Position numbers and translations under genes: made by a program. A model generated the notes under the pieces. The model did not search any database and was not told the DNA's origin. It saw nothing but the letters and a program-made list of their open reading frames with translations. DNA of 6,161 nt, taken from NCBI GenBank assembly GCA_022567815.1, contig JADFGI010000195.1:1-6161 (forward strand). The letters are read 5' to 3'. Shown here in pieces: positions 1 to 5,281 of the stretch. This DNA is from Nitrospinota bacterium. Its GTDB lineage: Bacteria > Nitrospinota > Nitrospinia > Nitrospinales > VA-1. Positions within the stretch are counted from its first letter, which is position 1. The number at the start of each line of letters is the position of its first letter.

Positions 1-53
1 AATGGATTTATGGCTGACTGAATCCTCCATCGTGCGGAGTTTTTAAAGGGCTC

Positions 54-81
54 GTGAGCGAAGCGAGCTTAGCTCACTTTT
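54..81 (+). terminator. Terminator-like hairpin followed by T4
   Basis: GTGAGC (54-59) pairs with GCTCAC (72-77). After a G/A mismatch, AAGC (61-64) pairs with GCTT (67-70), giving a nearly continuous stem with a very small loop. TTTT follows at 78-81. This could end transcription of a gene lying left of the window. The T tract is short, and the stem is also part of a repeat, so the terminator role is inferred. Confidence 0.35.
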
Positions 82-118
82 CCTCCCCGTGAAACGGGGT
101 CCTCCCCACGTAGTGGGG
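81..118 (+). repeat. Two tandem 19-nt hairpin units
   Basis: Two abutting 19-nt units (81-99 and 100-118) share the form TCCTCCCC-N7-GGGG. The N7 cores are GTGAAAC and ACGTAGT. Each forms a 6-bp stem (CCCCGT/ACGGGG and CCCCAC/GTGGGG) closed by a 3-nt loop (GAA, GTA). The inner stem pairs differ between units but stay complementary. A third unit lies on the minus strand at 5109-5091. Confidence 0.6.
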
Positions 119-170
119 GCACCCTTTATTTATCGGAAAATTTCCCTTTCACCTTTATCAAGGCCGTAGT

Positions 171-902
171 TTGAGCGTCGAATCCCCCAATCTTTCCGTG
201 GTGGTCCTGGCTTACCGAAGCGCAGGGACCATTTCCTGCTTTGTAGATTCCCTGATTGCGTGTCTGGAGGCGGACGAACCCGATTGGGAATTGGTGCTGG
301 TGGGCAATTATTTTGAGGGTACCGGCGACAAAACTCCTGAGGTGGTGGCGGACCTGGCGAAAGGGAATCCAAGAATCCGCGCCGTCACCAAAGTGAAAGA
401 AGGGATGATGGGATGGGACATGAAGACCGGCCTGCAAGCCGCTTCCGGTAAGGTCATTGCCGTTATTGATGGGGATGGGCAGATGCCGGCGGAAGATGTG
501 ATCCGGGTTTACAAAAAACTGAAAGAGGGCAACTTGGACCTTGCCAAAACATACCGCGTTCAGCGTGACGACGGGGCCTACCGGAAGATTATTTCCACCC
601 TTTACAACGCCATTTTTCAACTTCTCTTTCCCGGATTGAACAGCCGTGACATCAATTCCAAACCTAAGGTGGTGACTCGGGCCGCATATGACAAAATGGA
701 TTTGCAATCCGATGGATGGTTTATCGACGCCGAGATCATGATCCAGGCCCGGCGCATGAAGTTTGAAATGGGTGAGGTCGAAACAGTTTTTCACAGCATC
801 GATTCCCGGCCTTCGTTTGTGAAACCGTTATCCATATTGGAATTTCTGGCCAACCTCGTCTGGTACCGCGTTTTGGAGTTTCTGCCGAAAAAACATCGAT
901 GA
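171..902 (+). CDS. Family 2 glycosyltransferase (soluble, GT-A fold)
   Basis: A 243-residue protein that most likely transfers a sugar from a nucleotide donor, in the polyprenyl-phosphate-mannose synthase-like branch of GT2. Visible motifs are the opening strand LSVVVLAYRSA (8-18), the metal-binding DGD in AVIDGDGQMP (97-106), DINSKPK (160-166) at the place of the family's D-x-x-S-G-x-K segment, and WFIDAEIM (183-190), which carries the usual acceptor-side acidic pair. There is no clear membrane helix, so it is probably cytosolic or peripheral. The start is TTG at 171: no in-frame ATG lies between the upstream stop (111-113) and the GT2 core, and AAGG at 160-163 is spaced 7 nt before it. It overlaps the next gene by 4 bp (ATGA), so the two are probably translationally coupled. 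Donor and acceptor are unknown. An alternative upstream non-ATG start cannot be excluded. Confidence 0.9.
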   Translation: MSVESPNLSVVVLAYRSAGTISCFVDSLIACLEADEPDWELVLVGNYFEGTGDKTPEVVADLAKGNPRIRAVTKVKEGMMGWDMKTGLQAASGKVIAVIDGDGQMPAEDVIRVYKKLKEGNLDLAKTYRVQRDDGAYRKIISTLYNAIFQLLFPGLNSRDINSKPKVVTRAAYDKMDLQSDGWFIDAEIMIQARRMKFEMGEVETVFHSIDSRPSFVKPLSILEFLANLVWYRVLEFLPKKHR

Positions 903-1783
903 ACATTCTAGTCACCGGCGCTTCAGGAGGTTTCGGGAAACGGTTGATCCCGGCTTTAGTGGAGCGTGAAAAGGTAAAAATCCGCGTTCTGGAGCATCGC
1001 TCCCCAGTTGAATTACCCGATTGTGAAAGGGTGTCCGGGGAATTGGCCGACCGCGATTCCCTGACGGCGGCCACTTCAGGGATCGACATTGTGGTTCATC
1101 TTGCCGCGTTGACGCATAGCCCCAATAGAGAAGATTACTTCAAAGTGAATGCCGAAGGGACGAAAAACCTGATCGAGGCCTGCATCCGCAACAAAATTTC
1201 CCGGTTCGTTTACATGAGTTCCGGCGCGGCTCATCCTCAGGGTGGGGCATATTCTGAAAGTAAATTAGCGGCGGAGCGATGGGTCAAGGAGTCTGGGTTG
1301 CCCTGGACCATTCTTCGTCCCAGGGAGGTTTATGGGACGGGAGGAAAGGTGGGGATCAACCAACTGATTCACTGGGTCCAGAAATCCCCCTTAATCCCAG
1401 TGATTGGCAATGGGCAATATCTACTAAGTCCGGTATTTATTGACGATGTCGTTTCCGGTACAGTAGAGGCATTGTTCCAAGCCGACGCATTAGAAAATAC
1501 ATATGAGTTCGCTGGCCCTGAAGACATAACGTTTGCGACGTTGATAGACCGGTTATCCGCTTATTTCGGTGTTCACGTCATGAAATTCTTTATTCCCGTT
1601 TCCTTTGTACAGGGGGTGACGAGCCTCCTCAACCTCGCTAACATAAATACTCTGGTTCCAGACCAAATTCCGCGCCTGTTGTGCGATAAACAGCCTTCAA
1701 TACATTCTGAGATCCCATTGTTGAATTACAAACCGCGAAAGCTGGAAGAGGGATTGAGGCTGTATTTTTCCTGTAAGGATTAA
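899..1783 (+). CDS. NAD-dependent epimerase/dehydratase (extended SDR)
   Basis: A 294-residue Rossmann-fold short-chain dehydrogenase of the extended class, which typically epimerises, reduces or dehydrates nucleotide-linked sugars. The N-terminus carries TGASGGFG (6-13), the G-x-x-G-x-x-G dinucleotide-binding loop. The segment VVHLAAL (65-71) and the asparagine of VNAEGTKNLIEA (83-94) are typical. The catalytic set is S107/S108 in MSSG plus Y118-x-x-x-K122 in YSESK, followed by LRPREVYG (139-146) and PVFIDDVV (178-185). The length is slightly short for the class but the fold looks complete. Its ATG overlaps the stop of the preceding glycosyltransferase by 4 bp and has no evident Shine-Dalgarno of its own, which suggests coupled translation. 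A supply role for the neighbouring transferases is inferred from context; the exact substrate cannot be told. It converges on the methyltransferase gene across 66 bp with no strong terminator. Confidence 0.9.
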   Translation: MNILVTGASGGFGKRLIPALVEREKVKIRVLEHRSPVELPDCERVSGELADRDSLTAATSGIDIVVHLAALTHSPNREDYFKVNAEGTKNLIEACIRNKISRFVYMSSGAAHPQGGAYSESKLAAERWVKESGLPWTILRPREVYGTGGKVGINQLIHWVQKSPLIPVIGNGQYLLSPVFIDDVVSGTVEALFQADALENTYEFAGPEDITFATLIDRLSAYFGVHVMKFFIPVSFVQGVTSLLNLANINTLVPDQIPRLLCDKQPSIHSEIPLLNYKPRKLEEGLRLYFSCKD

Positions 1784-1849
1784 AAAATTCAAAGCCTCCA
1801 GCCTAACTTTTCCCTGGAATGCTTAGGAGTATATTCAAGGAGCCGCTTT

Positions 1850-2539
1850 TTACTCCGGGTTTTCCCCCACCAAAATATATTGGCCCCCAAGAGGAAGCCA
1901 TCCCAGCCAGGGTTCCAGGGGAACCATGAATCTCAGGGATTTTGGGAAGAAGGTGGTGAAAACGATCCGCATTTGTGAGAAACCAGTCATTTTGCAAAGC
2001 TTTTTCAATTTCAACGGAGAAATCAAAACCGCGTCTTTGTCGAAAATGCAGTCTTTGACTATTTTCCGGGTGAAAGGATTCCAGGGATTGTGTTCCCACA
2101 GAATGAATTTTCCCCGGTGGGTGAGCAGAGAACGCAACTCTTTGAGAATTTTTAGATGATCGGTATGCGGGATATGGTGAAAGACGTTTGCCACGAATAT
2201 AACATCGTAAGCGCCCTGCCTCCATTGTTCCGATGCCAATTCAAAAACCACACCGGACCCGTTATTGAGATCCCTGGCTTGCTGAACCATTTCATTTGAG
2301 AGGTCCGTTCCAACGTATGCCGCCTGCGGGAAAAATTTTGTAATGGGATTTTGCAGGGAACCGTTCCCGCAACCAAAATCCAGAAAGCGGATGGGCCGTT
2401 GGCAAAACTCCGGGAAGAGTCTGGCCAGCGCCCTTATTTTCGCGGTGGCAAAATAATCGGTGTCAAACCCCGTGATATGCAGGGATTCATCCAGCAGGGT
2501 TTTATAATTATTGGAAAATTTATCAAAAAGCTTTGCCAT
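1850..2539 (-). CDS. Class I SAM-dependent methyltransferase
   Basis: A 229-residue methyltransferase with the Rossmann-like SAM fold. Motif I is FLDFGCGNG (52-60). The acidic residue that binds the SAM ribose is D79 in VGTDLS. YDVIFVANVFHHIP (111-124) matches the post-motif II strand with the common HHI/HHV signature, and LWEHNPWNP (147-155) is the E-H-N-P-x-N-P stretch seen in a subset of these enzymes. No signal peptide or membrane segment is seen. The start is ATG at 2539, 13 nt after the stop of the glycosyltransferase gene; its upstream GGGT is only a poor Shine-Dalgarno. It is the last gene of the minus-strand glycan unit, so methylation of a sugar or lipid-linked glycan is a reasonable guess, but quinone or small-molecule methylation cannot be excluded. 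It resembles neither rRNA nor protein methyltransferases. Confidence 0.88.
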   Translation of the reverse strand: MAKLFDKFSNNYKTLLDESLHITGFDTDYFATAKIRALARLFPEFCQRPIRFLDFGCGNGSLQNPITKFFPQAAYVGTDLSNEMVQQARDLNNGSGVVFELASEQWRQGAYDVIFVANVFHHIPHTDHLKILKELRSLLTHRGKFILWEHNPWNPFTRKIVKDCIFDKDAVLISPLKLKKLCKMTGFSQMRIVFTTFFPKSLRFMVPLEPWLGWLPLGGQYILVGENPE

Positions 2540-2552
2540 GGACCCGGATTCA

Positions 2553-3685
2553 TCAGAGTGAACGGTAAAGTTCCATATATTGATCTATTATCGGGTCCCA
2601 GGCAAATTTATTCCGCGCCTTATCCTGAATCTTAAGGCCCATTTTTCTCCGTTCGGAAGAATCGCCAAGTTGTTCCAGCCTTTGCGCCAGGTCCGGAGGT
2701 TCGCCGGAAACAAGAAATCCTGTTTCCCCATCTTCGATGAGTTCCGGAGCGATGCCGACGGATGTGGCGATGACTGGGATTCCATAAGACGCGGCTTCCA
2801 GAATGGGTTGCGCGAAGTTTTCGTAAAGGGAGGGATAGACGAAAACATCGGCGGCACTGTAAAAGGAGGGCAATTCCTCCGGCGATTTGGGGCCGATAAA
2901 GGTGACCCGGTCTGCAATTCCCAGGTCGATGCATAAATCCTTTAGCTCGTCCAGATAACCGGATTTTGTCAGACTGCTGGTTTTTTCTTCGCCACCCACG
3001 ATGGTGACGGTGCAGGGAATGGACAGCATTTTCACCGCCTGCAGAATCAACTCCACTCGGCGCACACGTGCCACCCGCCCGACAAACAGGATTTTCAACG
3101 GGACGTTTTCCTCCCGCCGCATCTGTGAAACGGGGATATCGACACCCATCGGAATGACATGCAGTTTTTTCGGAGATATCCCGAACGCCACCGCATCTTC
3201 ATATTCCATCTCGGAAGACACGACGATGGCGGTGGCTCTTTTGGCTGAAACCTTAAGGGTTAAAAGGTCATAAACCCGGTAGGGAAATTTCTGCAAAGGA
3301 GAGGGGAGGTATTTTTTATAGCCTAAAAGCGATCCGTGGGTATTTAAAATGAAAGGTTTTTTCTTGATCGCGGCAAAAAAAAACCGCAGTCCGTCTGGAA
3401 ATTTCGGTAATTGTGACTGTGTAAAATATCGAAGTTTTTTAAATGTTTCCAAATCCCCAAAGTGACGCAATAACGCATCAGGCGAAAATGAATGGGGAAC
3501 CGGGTTACGGCGATGTTAGCGATTGTTTCCTGTGCGGGCAGAGAAGAGTCCACATCGCAATAACTGGTCAAAATGGGGGAATGGACGCCTGATAAAGCCT
3601 CCAGCCGGGTGGAAATTTGAAAGGCCTGGTTGGCGGGTCCGCAGATATAGGGGAAAAAAGATTCGATGGTGCGTAAAACGATCAA
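2553..3685 (-). CDS. GT4 glycosyltransferase, split by an apparent -1 frameshift
   Basis: Two overlapping reading frames together make one family 4 glycosyltransferase (GT-B fold). The first (3685-3344, 113 codons) has the N-terminal domain, with CGPANQ (15-20) and FDILHSHNYR (85-94). The second (open upstream of 3470, ending at 2553) has the rest: ILNTHGS, VGRVARVRRVELILQA, the strand TIVGG, and YENFAQPILEA with the E-x7-E pair. Joining them at the T9 run (3383-3375 on the minus strand) by one added T or a -1 shift gives 377 residues, normal for the family, and a smooth junction (CGFFFAAIKKKPFI). In the donor site the usual K-G after G-R is R-R, a conservative change at the lysine. Translation starts at TTG 3685, which overlaps the upstream stop (TTGA). 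No other lesion is visible. Either the gene is made by slippage, or it is a recent mutant, or the base count is wrong. The acceptor is unknown. Confidence 0.85.
3356..3362 (-). other. In-phase A AAA AAC heptamer
   Basis: On the minus strand, the frame of the N-terminal half of the GT4 gene reads AGA AAA AAC, so A-AAA-AAC (3362-3356) is phased as a -1 slippery heptamer. It lies four codons before that frame's stop (3346-3344). A -1 shift here would also enter the downstream frame. It encodes a lysine run in the other frame, so it may be coincidental. No clear stimulatory structure follows. Confidence 0.3.
3375..3383 (-). other. T9 homopolymer, probable frameshift site
   Basis: Nine T residues on the minus strand (A9 on plus), flanked by CTGCGG and GCCGCG. 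The upstream frame reads GGT TTT TTT TTG. One extra T gives GGT TTT TTT TTT GCC GCG and continues in the frame of the downstream domain. T-TTT-TTT is also in phase as a -1 slippery heptamer. Runs of about nine A or T are known to support RNA polymerase slippage and replication indels. Confidence 0.6.
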
Positions 3686-4080
3686 AGCTTTTCCAACACC
3701 GAAGGATTTTTTGCCAGGGAGTTTTGCACCACCACACTTTCCAGGGTTCTCTTTTCATAATCGAGAATGCCGAGGTGCTGGGTCAGCGTTCTCACCTGGT
3801 TGGTCAAGGCGGAAATCCGGATGGAGAAATGCAGGCAGATGATCATCAGAAACACCAGTCCGGAAAAGAAAAGGGTCGAAGTGAACAAGGTCGCGCCTAC
3901 CAGATCGGAAATCCATATCAGCAAATCTTCGGAAATGGAAAGAATCAGCATCAGGCTTCCGGTGACGAGCCAGCCCAGGGAGTATTCTTCATTGAGGTGC
4001 TTCCTGCGCACCAGTTCAAACACATAAGCGAGAAGAAAAATGCAGATGAAAATAGCGATAATTCTGATTCGAGGCGGCAC
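3682..4080 (-). CDS. DUF2304 family small membrane protein
   Basis: A 132-residue membrane protein matching the DUF2304 pattern. Three hydrophobic segments lie at about 5-23, 35-50 and 66-86. Between the first two is the conserved basic/polar stretch ELVRRKHLNEEYSLGW (22-37). The region after helix 3 (about 88-106) is polar and heptad-like (ISALTNQVRTLTQHLGIL) and may form a coiled coil. The function of the family is unknown. Its genes often sit next to family 2 glycosyltransferases, as here, so a role as a membrane partner of the upstream enzyme is inferred. The start is GTG at 4080, 2 nt after the upstream stop, with AAAGGA 8 nt before it. The stop overlaps the TTG start of the GT4 gene by 4 bp, so the three genes are probably co-translated. 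The tail beyond residue 107 is not recognised. Confidence 0.82.
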   Translation of the reverse strand: MPPRIRIIAIFICIFLLAYVFELVRRKHLNEEYSLGWLVTGSLMLILSISEDLLIWISDLVGATLFTSTLFFSGLVFLMIICLHFSIRISALTNQVRTLTQHLGILDYEKRTLESVVVQNSLAKNPSVLEKL

Positions 4081-4082
4081 TC

Positions 4083-4907
4083 TTAAAATCCTTTAGGTTT
4101 TTGTCTCAACAGGGTCACGATGATCGAAAGGAACATTTTAAACACATAATAAATCGTCTTGCCGCTGTGCATCGATTTATTATCCGGACTTGGATGCATT
4201 ATAACGGGAATTTCACGGGTTTTGAATCCGAAGCGGTGGAGCATGATAATGAAATCGGCATCCGGGTAATCCGGCGGATAGTATTCGCCCGCCACAAATT
4301 GAATGGCCTTTCCCTTTAACGCCTGAAAGCCCGAGGTCGGATCGGAAACTTTCTGTCCGCAAAAAAGAGAAGCCAGGTTGCCGAAGATAAACATCCCCAG
4401 CCGTTTGAGGAAGGTGGTTTTGTATCCATTATTCCCAAGAAATCGGGAACCGATCACCACGTCGAGATTTTCATTTTGTATTTCCTGCAACATATCCACA
4501 ATGTAACGCGGGTCGTGTTGCCCATCGGCATCCATTTGCAGGACGGTGGTGTAACCATTTTTCAAGGCAAAAATAAATCCTGTTTGCAGAGCCACTCCGT
4601 AACCGGAATTGAAGGGTAGAGAAATGACTTTGGCCCCACATTCCCTGGATATTTTTGGGGTGGCATCGCGGGAACCATCATTGATGACCAGCACAGGAAT
4701 TTCGGGAGCGCATCTGCGGATGCCTTCCAGAACCTTGCCGATATTTTTTTCTTCATTGTAGGCCGGAATAACGATCAGGGTATTTGGGAACCCGATCAAA
4801 GAGGGAGTGATAACGCTGGAGGGTGTGGATTCCTCAGGCGAGGGCTCCAAAGCTACCGGGTCAGCATGTAGCGCATTTGAATGCTTTTCCCGGTACAATT
4901 TATTCAA
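4083..4907 (-). CDS. Family 2 glycosyltransferase, polyprenyl-phosphate sugar synthase type
   Basis: A 274-residue GT-A enzyme of the dolichol/undecaprenyl-phosphate sugar synthase group, which moves a sugar from a nucleotide onto a polyprenyl phosphate at the inner face of the membrane. Motifs in order: LIVIPAYNEEKNI (44-56), VINDGSRD (74-81), MDADGQHDP (125-133, metal-binding DAD at 126-128), VIGSRF (151-156), SDPTSGF (188-194), YPDADFII (214-221) and SGKTIYY (248-254). A C-terminal hydrophobic stretch (about 253-267) with a basic tail can anchor it. About 40 residues precede the catalytic domain; they are polar, low in complexity and not recognised. The start is TTG 4907, with an AAGGCGGAG-like purine stretch (4920-4912) upstream and no in-frame ATG ahead of the core. 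It is the first gene of the minus-strand unit and is paired with DUF2304, a common arrangement. The sugar transferred cannot be read from the sequence. Confidence 0.92.
   Translation of the reverse strand: MNKLYREKHSNALHADPVALEPSPEESTPSSVITPSLIGFPNTLIVIPAYNEEKNIGKVLEGIRRCAPEIPVLVINDGSRDATPKISRECGAKVISLPFNSGYGVALQTGFIFALKNGYTTVLQMDADGQHDPRYIVDMLQEIQNENLDVVIGSRFLGNNGYKTTFLKRLGMFIFGNLASLFCGQKVSDPTSGFQALKGKAIQFVAGEYYPPDYPDADFIIMLHRFGFKTREIPVIMHPSPDNKSMHSGKTIYYVFKMFLSIIVTLLRQKPKGF
4089..4094 (-). promoter_or_regulatory. Ribosome binding site for the DUF2304 gene
   Basis: AAAGGA on the minus strand (4094-4089) lies 8 nt before GTG 4080 and inside the last codons of the preceding glycosyltransferase. 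It supports the GTG start and coupled translation. Confidence 0.6.
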
Positions 4908-5066
4908 TCGTCTCCGCCTTTTGCGTCAAATAAAGGAAAACTCTTCTTTAAAAACATGTGTACTTGTATAGAAACGGATTTTATGGGCATAAACTTAAGC
5001 TTAAATGGAAAATAAATGACAATCTGAGGAGAATTTTGAAAATTAAAAAGGAAATGAATTTTTATT

Positions 5067-5078
5067 CCCACCAGTGGG
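5067..5078. repeat. Short inverted repeat
   Basis: CCCAC/GTGGG around CA makes a 12-nt palindrome, or a 4-bp stem with a CCAG loop. TTTT follows on the plus strand (5079-5082). It is the first of the hairpins in this intergenic region. No function is assigned; a weak plus-strand terminator would have no gene upstream to serve. Confidence 0.4.
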
Positions 5079-5090
5079 TTTTATACCCCG

Positions 5091-5145
5091 CCCCGCAACG
5101 CGGGGAGGAGATGCGGGGCAGACGTTCGCTTCTCTCACGAGCCCC
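5091..5145 (-). repeat. Composite hairpin repeat, copy B
   Basis: Read on the minus strand, this has the 22-nt element (5145-5124, beginning gGGGCTCGTGAG), a 14-nt spacer, and one TCCTCCCC-GCGTTGC-GGGG unit (5109-5091) that forms CCCCGC/GCGGGG with a GTT loop. It is inverted relative to the copy at 47-119. An alternative pairing exists between GCCCCGC (5090-5096) and GCGGGGC (5113-5119), so two mutually exclusive folds are possible. Confidence 0.55.
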
Positions 5146-5187
5146 AGAGAATCTTGAGTAAGCGGGGAAAACTATTGCCATTCGGGT

Positions 5188-5202
5188 CCAGCGTCACGCT
5201 GG
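5188..5202. repeat. Perfect 6-bp hairpin
   Basis: CCAGCG-TCA-CGCTGG is a perfect 6-bp stem with a 3-nt loop, the same geometry as the TCCTCCCC units but a different sequence. No T tract follows on either strand within the usual terminator distance. Confidence 0.45.
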
Positions 5203-5234
5203 CTACGGCTTTTAAATGATAATCCTTGTCGGAT

Positions 5235-5257
5235 ACCCCGTCCGCTTGCGGCGGGGT
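5235..5257. repeat. G+C-rich hairpin downstream of the LOG-family gene
   Basis: ACCCCG (5235-5240) pairs with CGGGGT (5252-5257). After a bulged T, CCGC pairs with GCGG around TT. It lies 24 nt past the stop of the LOG-family gene, so it could stabilise or end that transcript, but no U-rich tail follows on the minus strand. It therefore does not fit a classical intrinsic terminator. Confidence 0.45.
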
Positions 5258-5281
5258 CGTTGATTTACAGGAAATTTCGTT

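Larger units (their letters stand above)
47..119 (+). repeat. Composite hairpin repeat, copy A
   Basis: This non-coding block consists of a 22-nt element (47-68, beginning aGGGCTCGTGAG), a 12-nt spacer, and then 19-nt hairpin units. A close match to the 22-nt element (19 of 22 bases by eye), followed by a 14-nt spacer and one hairpin unit, lies on the minus strand at 5145-5091. The shared order and orientation of the parts suggest a dispersed intergenic repeat and not two chance hairpins. No coding potential is seen. The family is not recognised; REP-like or MITE-like repeats are possible classes. Confidence 0.55.
4908..5281. other. Intergenic region, AT-rich then hairpin-rich
   Basis: These 374 bp separate the LOG-family gene from the glycan unit, both on the minus strand. 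The part at about 4920-5066 is AT-rich and is the likely place for the promoter of the glycan unit, although no convincing -35/-10 pair was found. The part at 5067-5257 holds four short hairpins and the second copy of the composite repeat. A 35-codon frame from ATG 5054 runs through the repeat and is not considered a gene. Confidence 0.6.

Noticed and set aside
25..44. CTCC/GGAG stem followed by T5 near the left edge
   Set aside because: Only 4 bp with a 7-nt loop; the better terminator-like stem is at 54-77.
2..46. Short frame ending in TAA at the left edge, possibly the tail of an upstream gene
   Set aside because: Only 14 codons are visible and they match nothing recognisable; another frame also stays open only briefly.
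126..794. Long minus-strand frame of 222 codons opposite the first glycosyltransferase
   Set aside because: It lies wholly antisense to a gene with clear GT2 motifs, is rich in His, Pro and Phe as expected of a shadow frame, and shows no domain.
1782..1818. Possible minus-strand terminator between the convergent genes (TCCAG/CTGGA then T6)
   Set aside because: A 5-bp stem with a 12-nt loop and 9 nt before the T tract is too weak for a standard intrinsic terminator.
3523..4086. Plus-strand frame of 187 codons opposite the DUF2304 and GT4 genes
   Set aside because: Antisense shadow with a charged, low-information composition; the minus strand has recognisable families and ribosome binding sites.
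4965..4993. Possible minus-strand promoter (TTTATG, 17 nt, TATACA) for the glycan unit
   Set aside because: Only 3 of 6 and 4 of 6 consensus matches in an AT-rich stretch; not distinguishable from background.
4958..5161. Plus-strand frame of 67 codons, or 35 codons from ATG 5054, in the intergenic region
   Set aside because: It runs through the hairpin repeat, resembles no known family, has the purine stretch too close to ATG 5054, and its composition is dictated by the palindromes.
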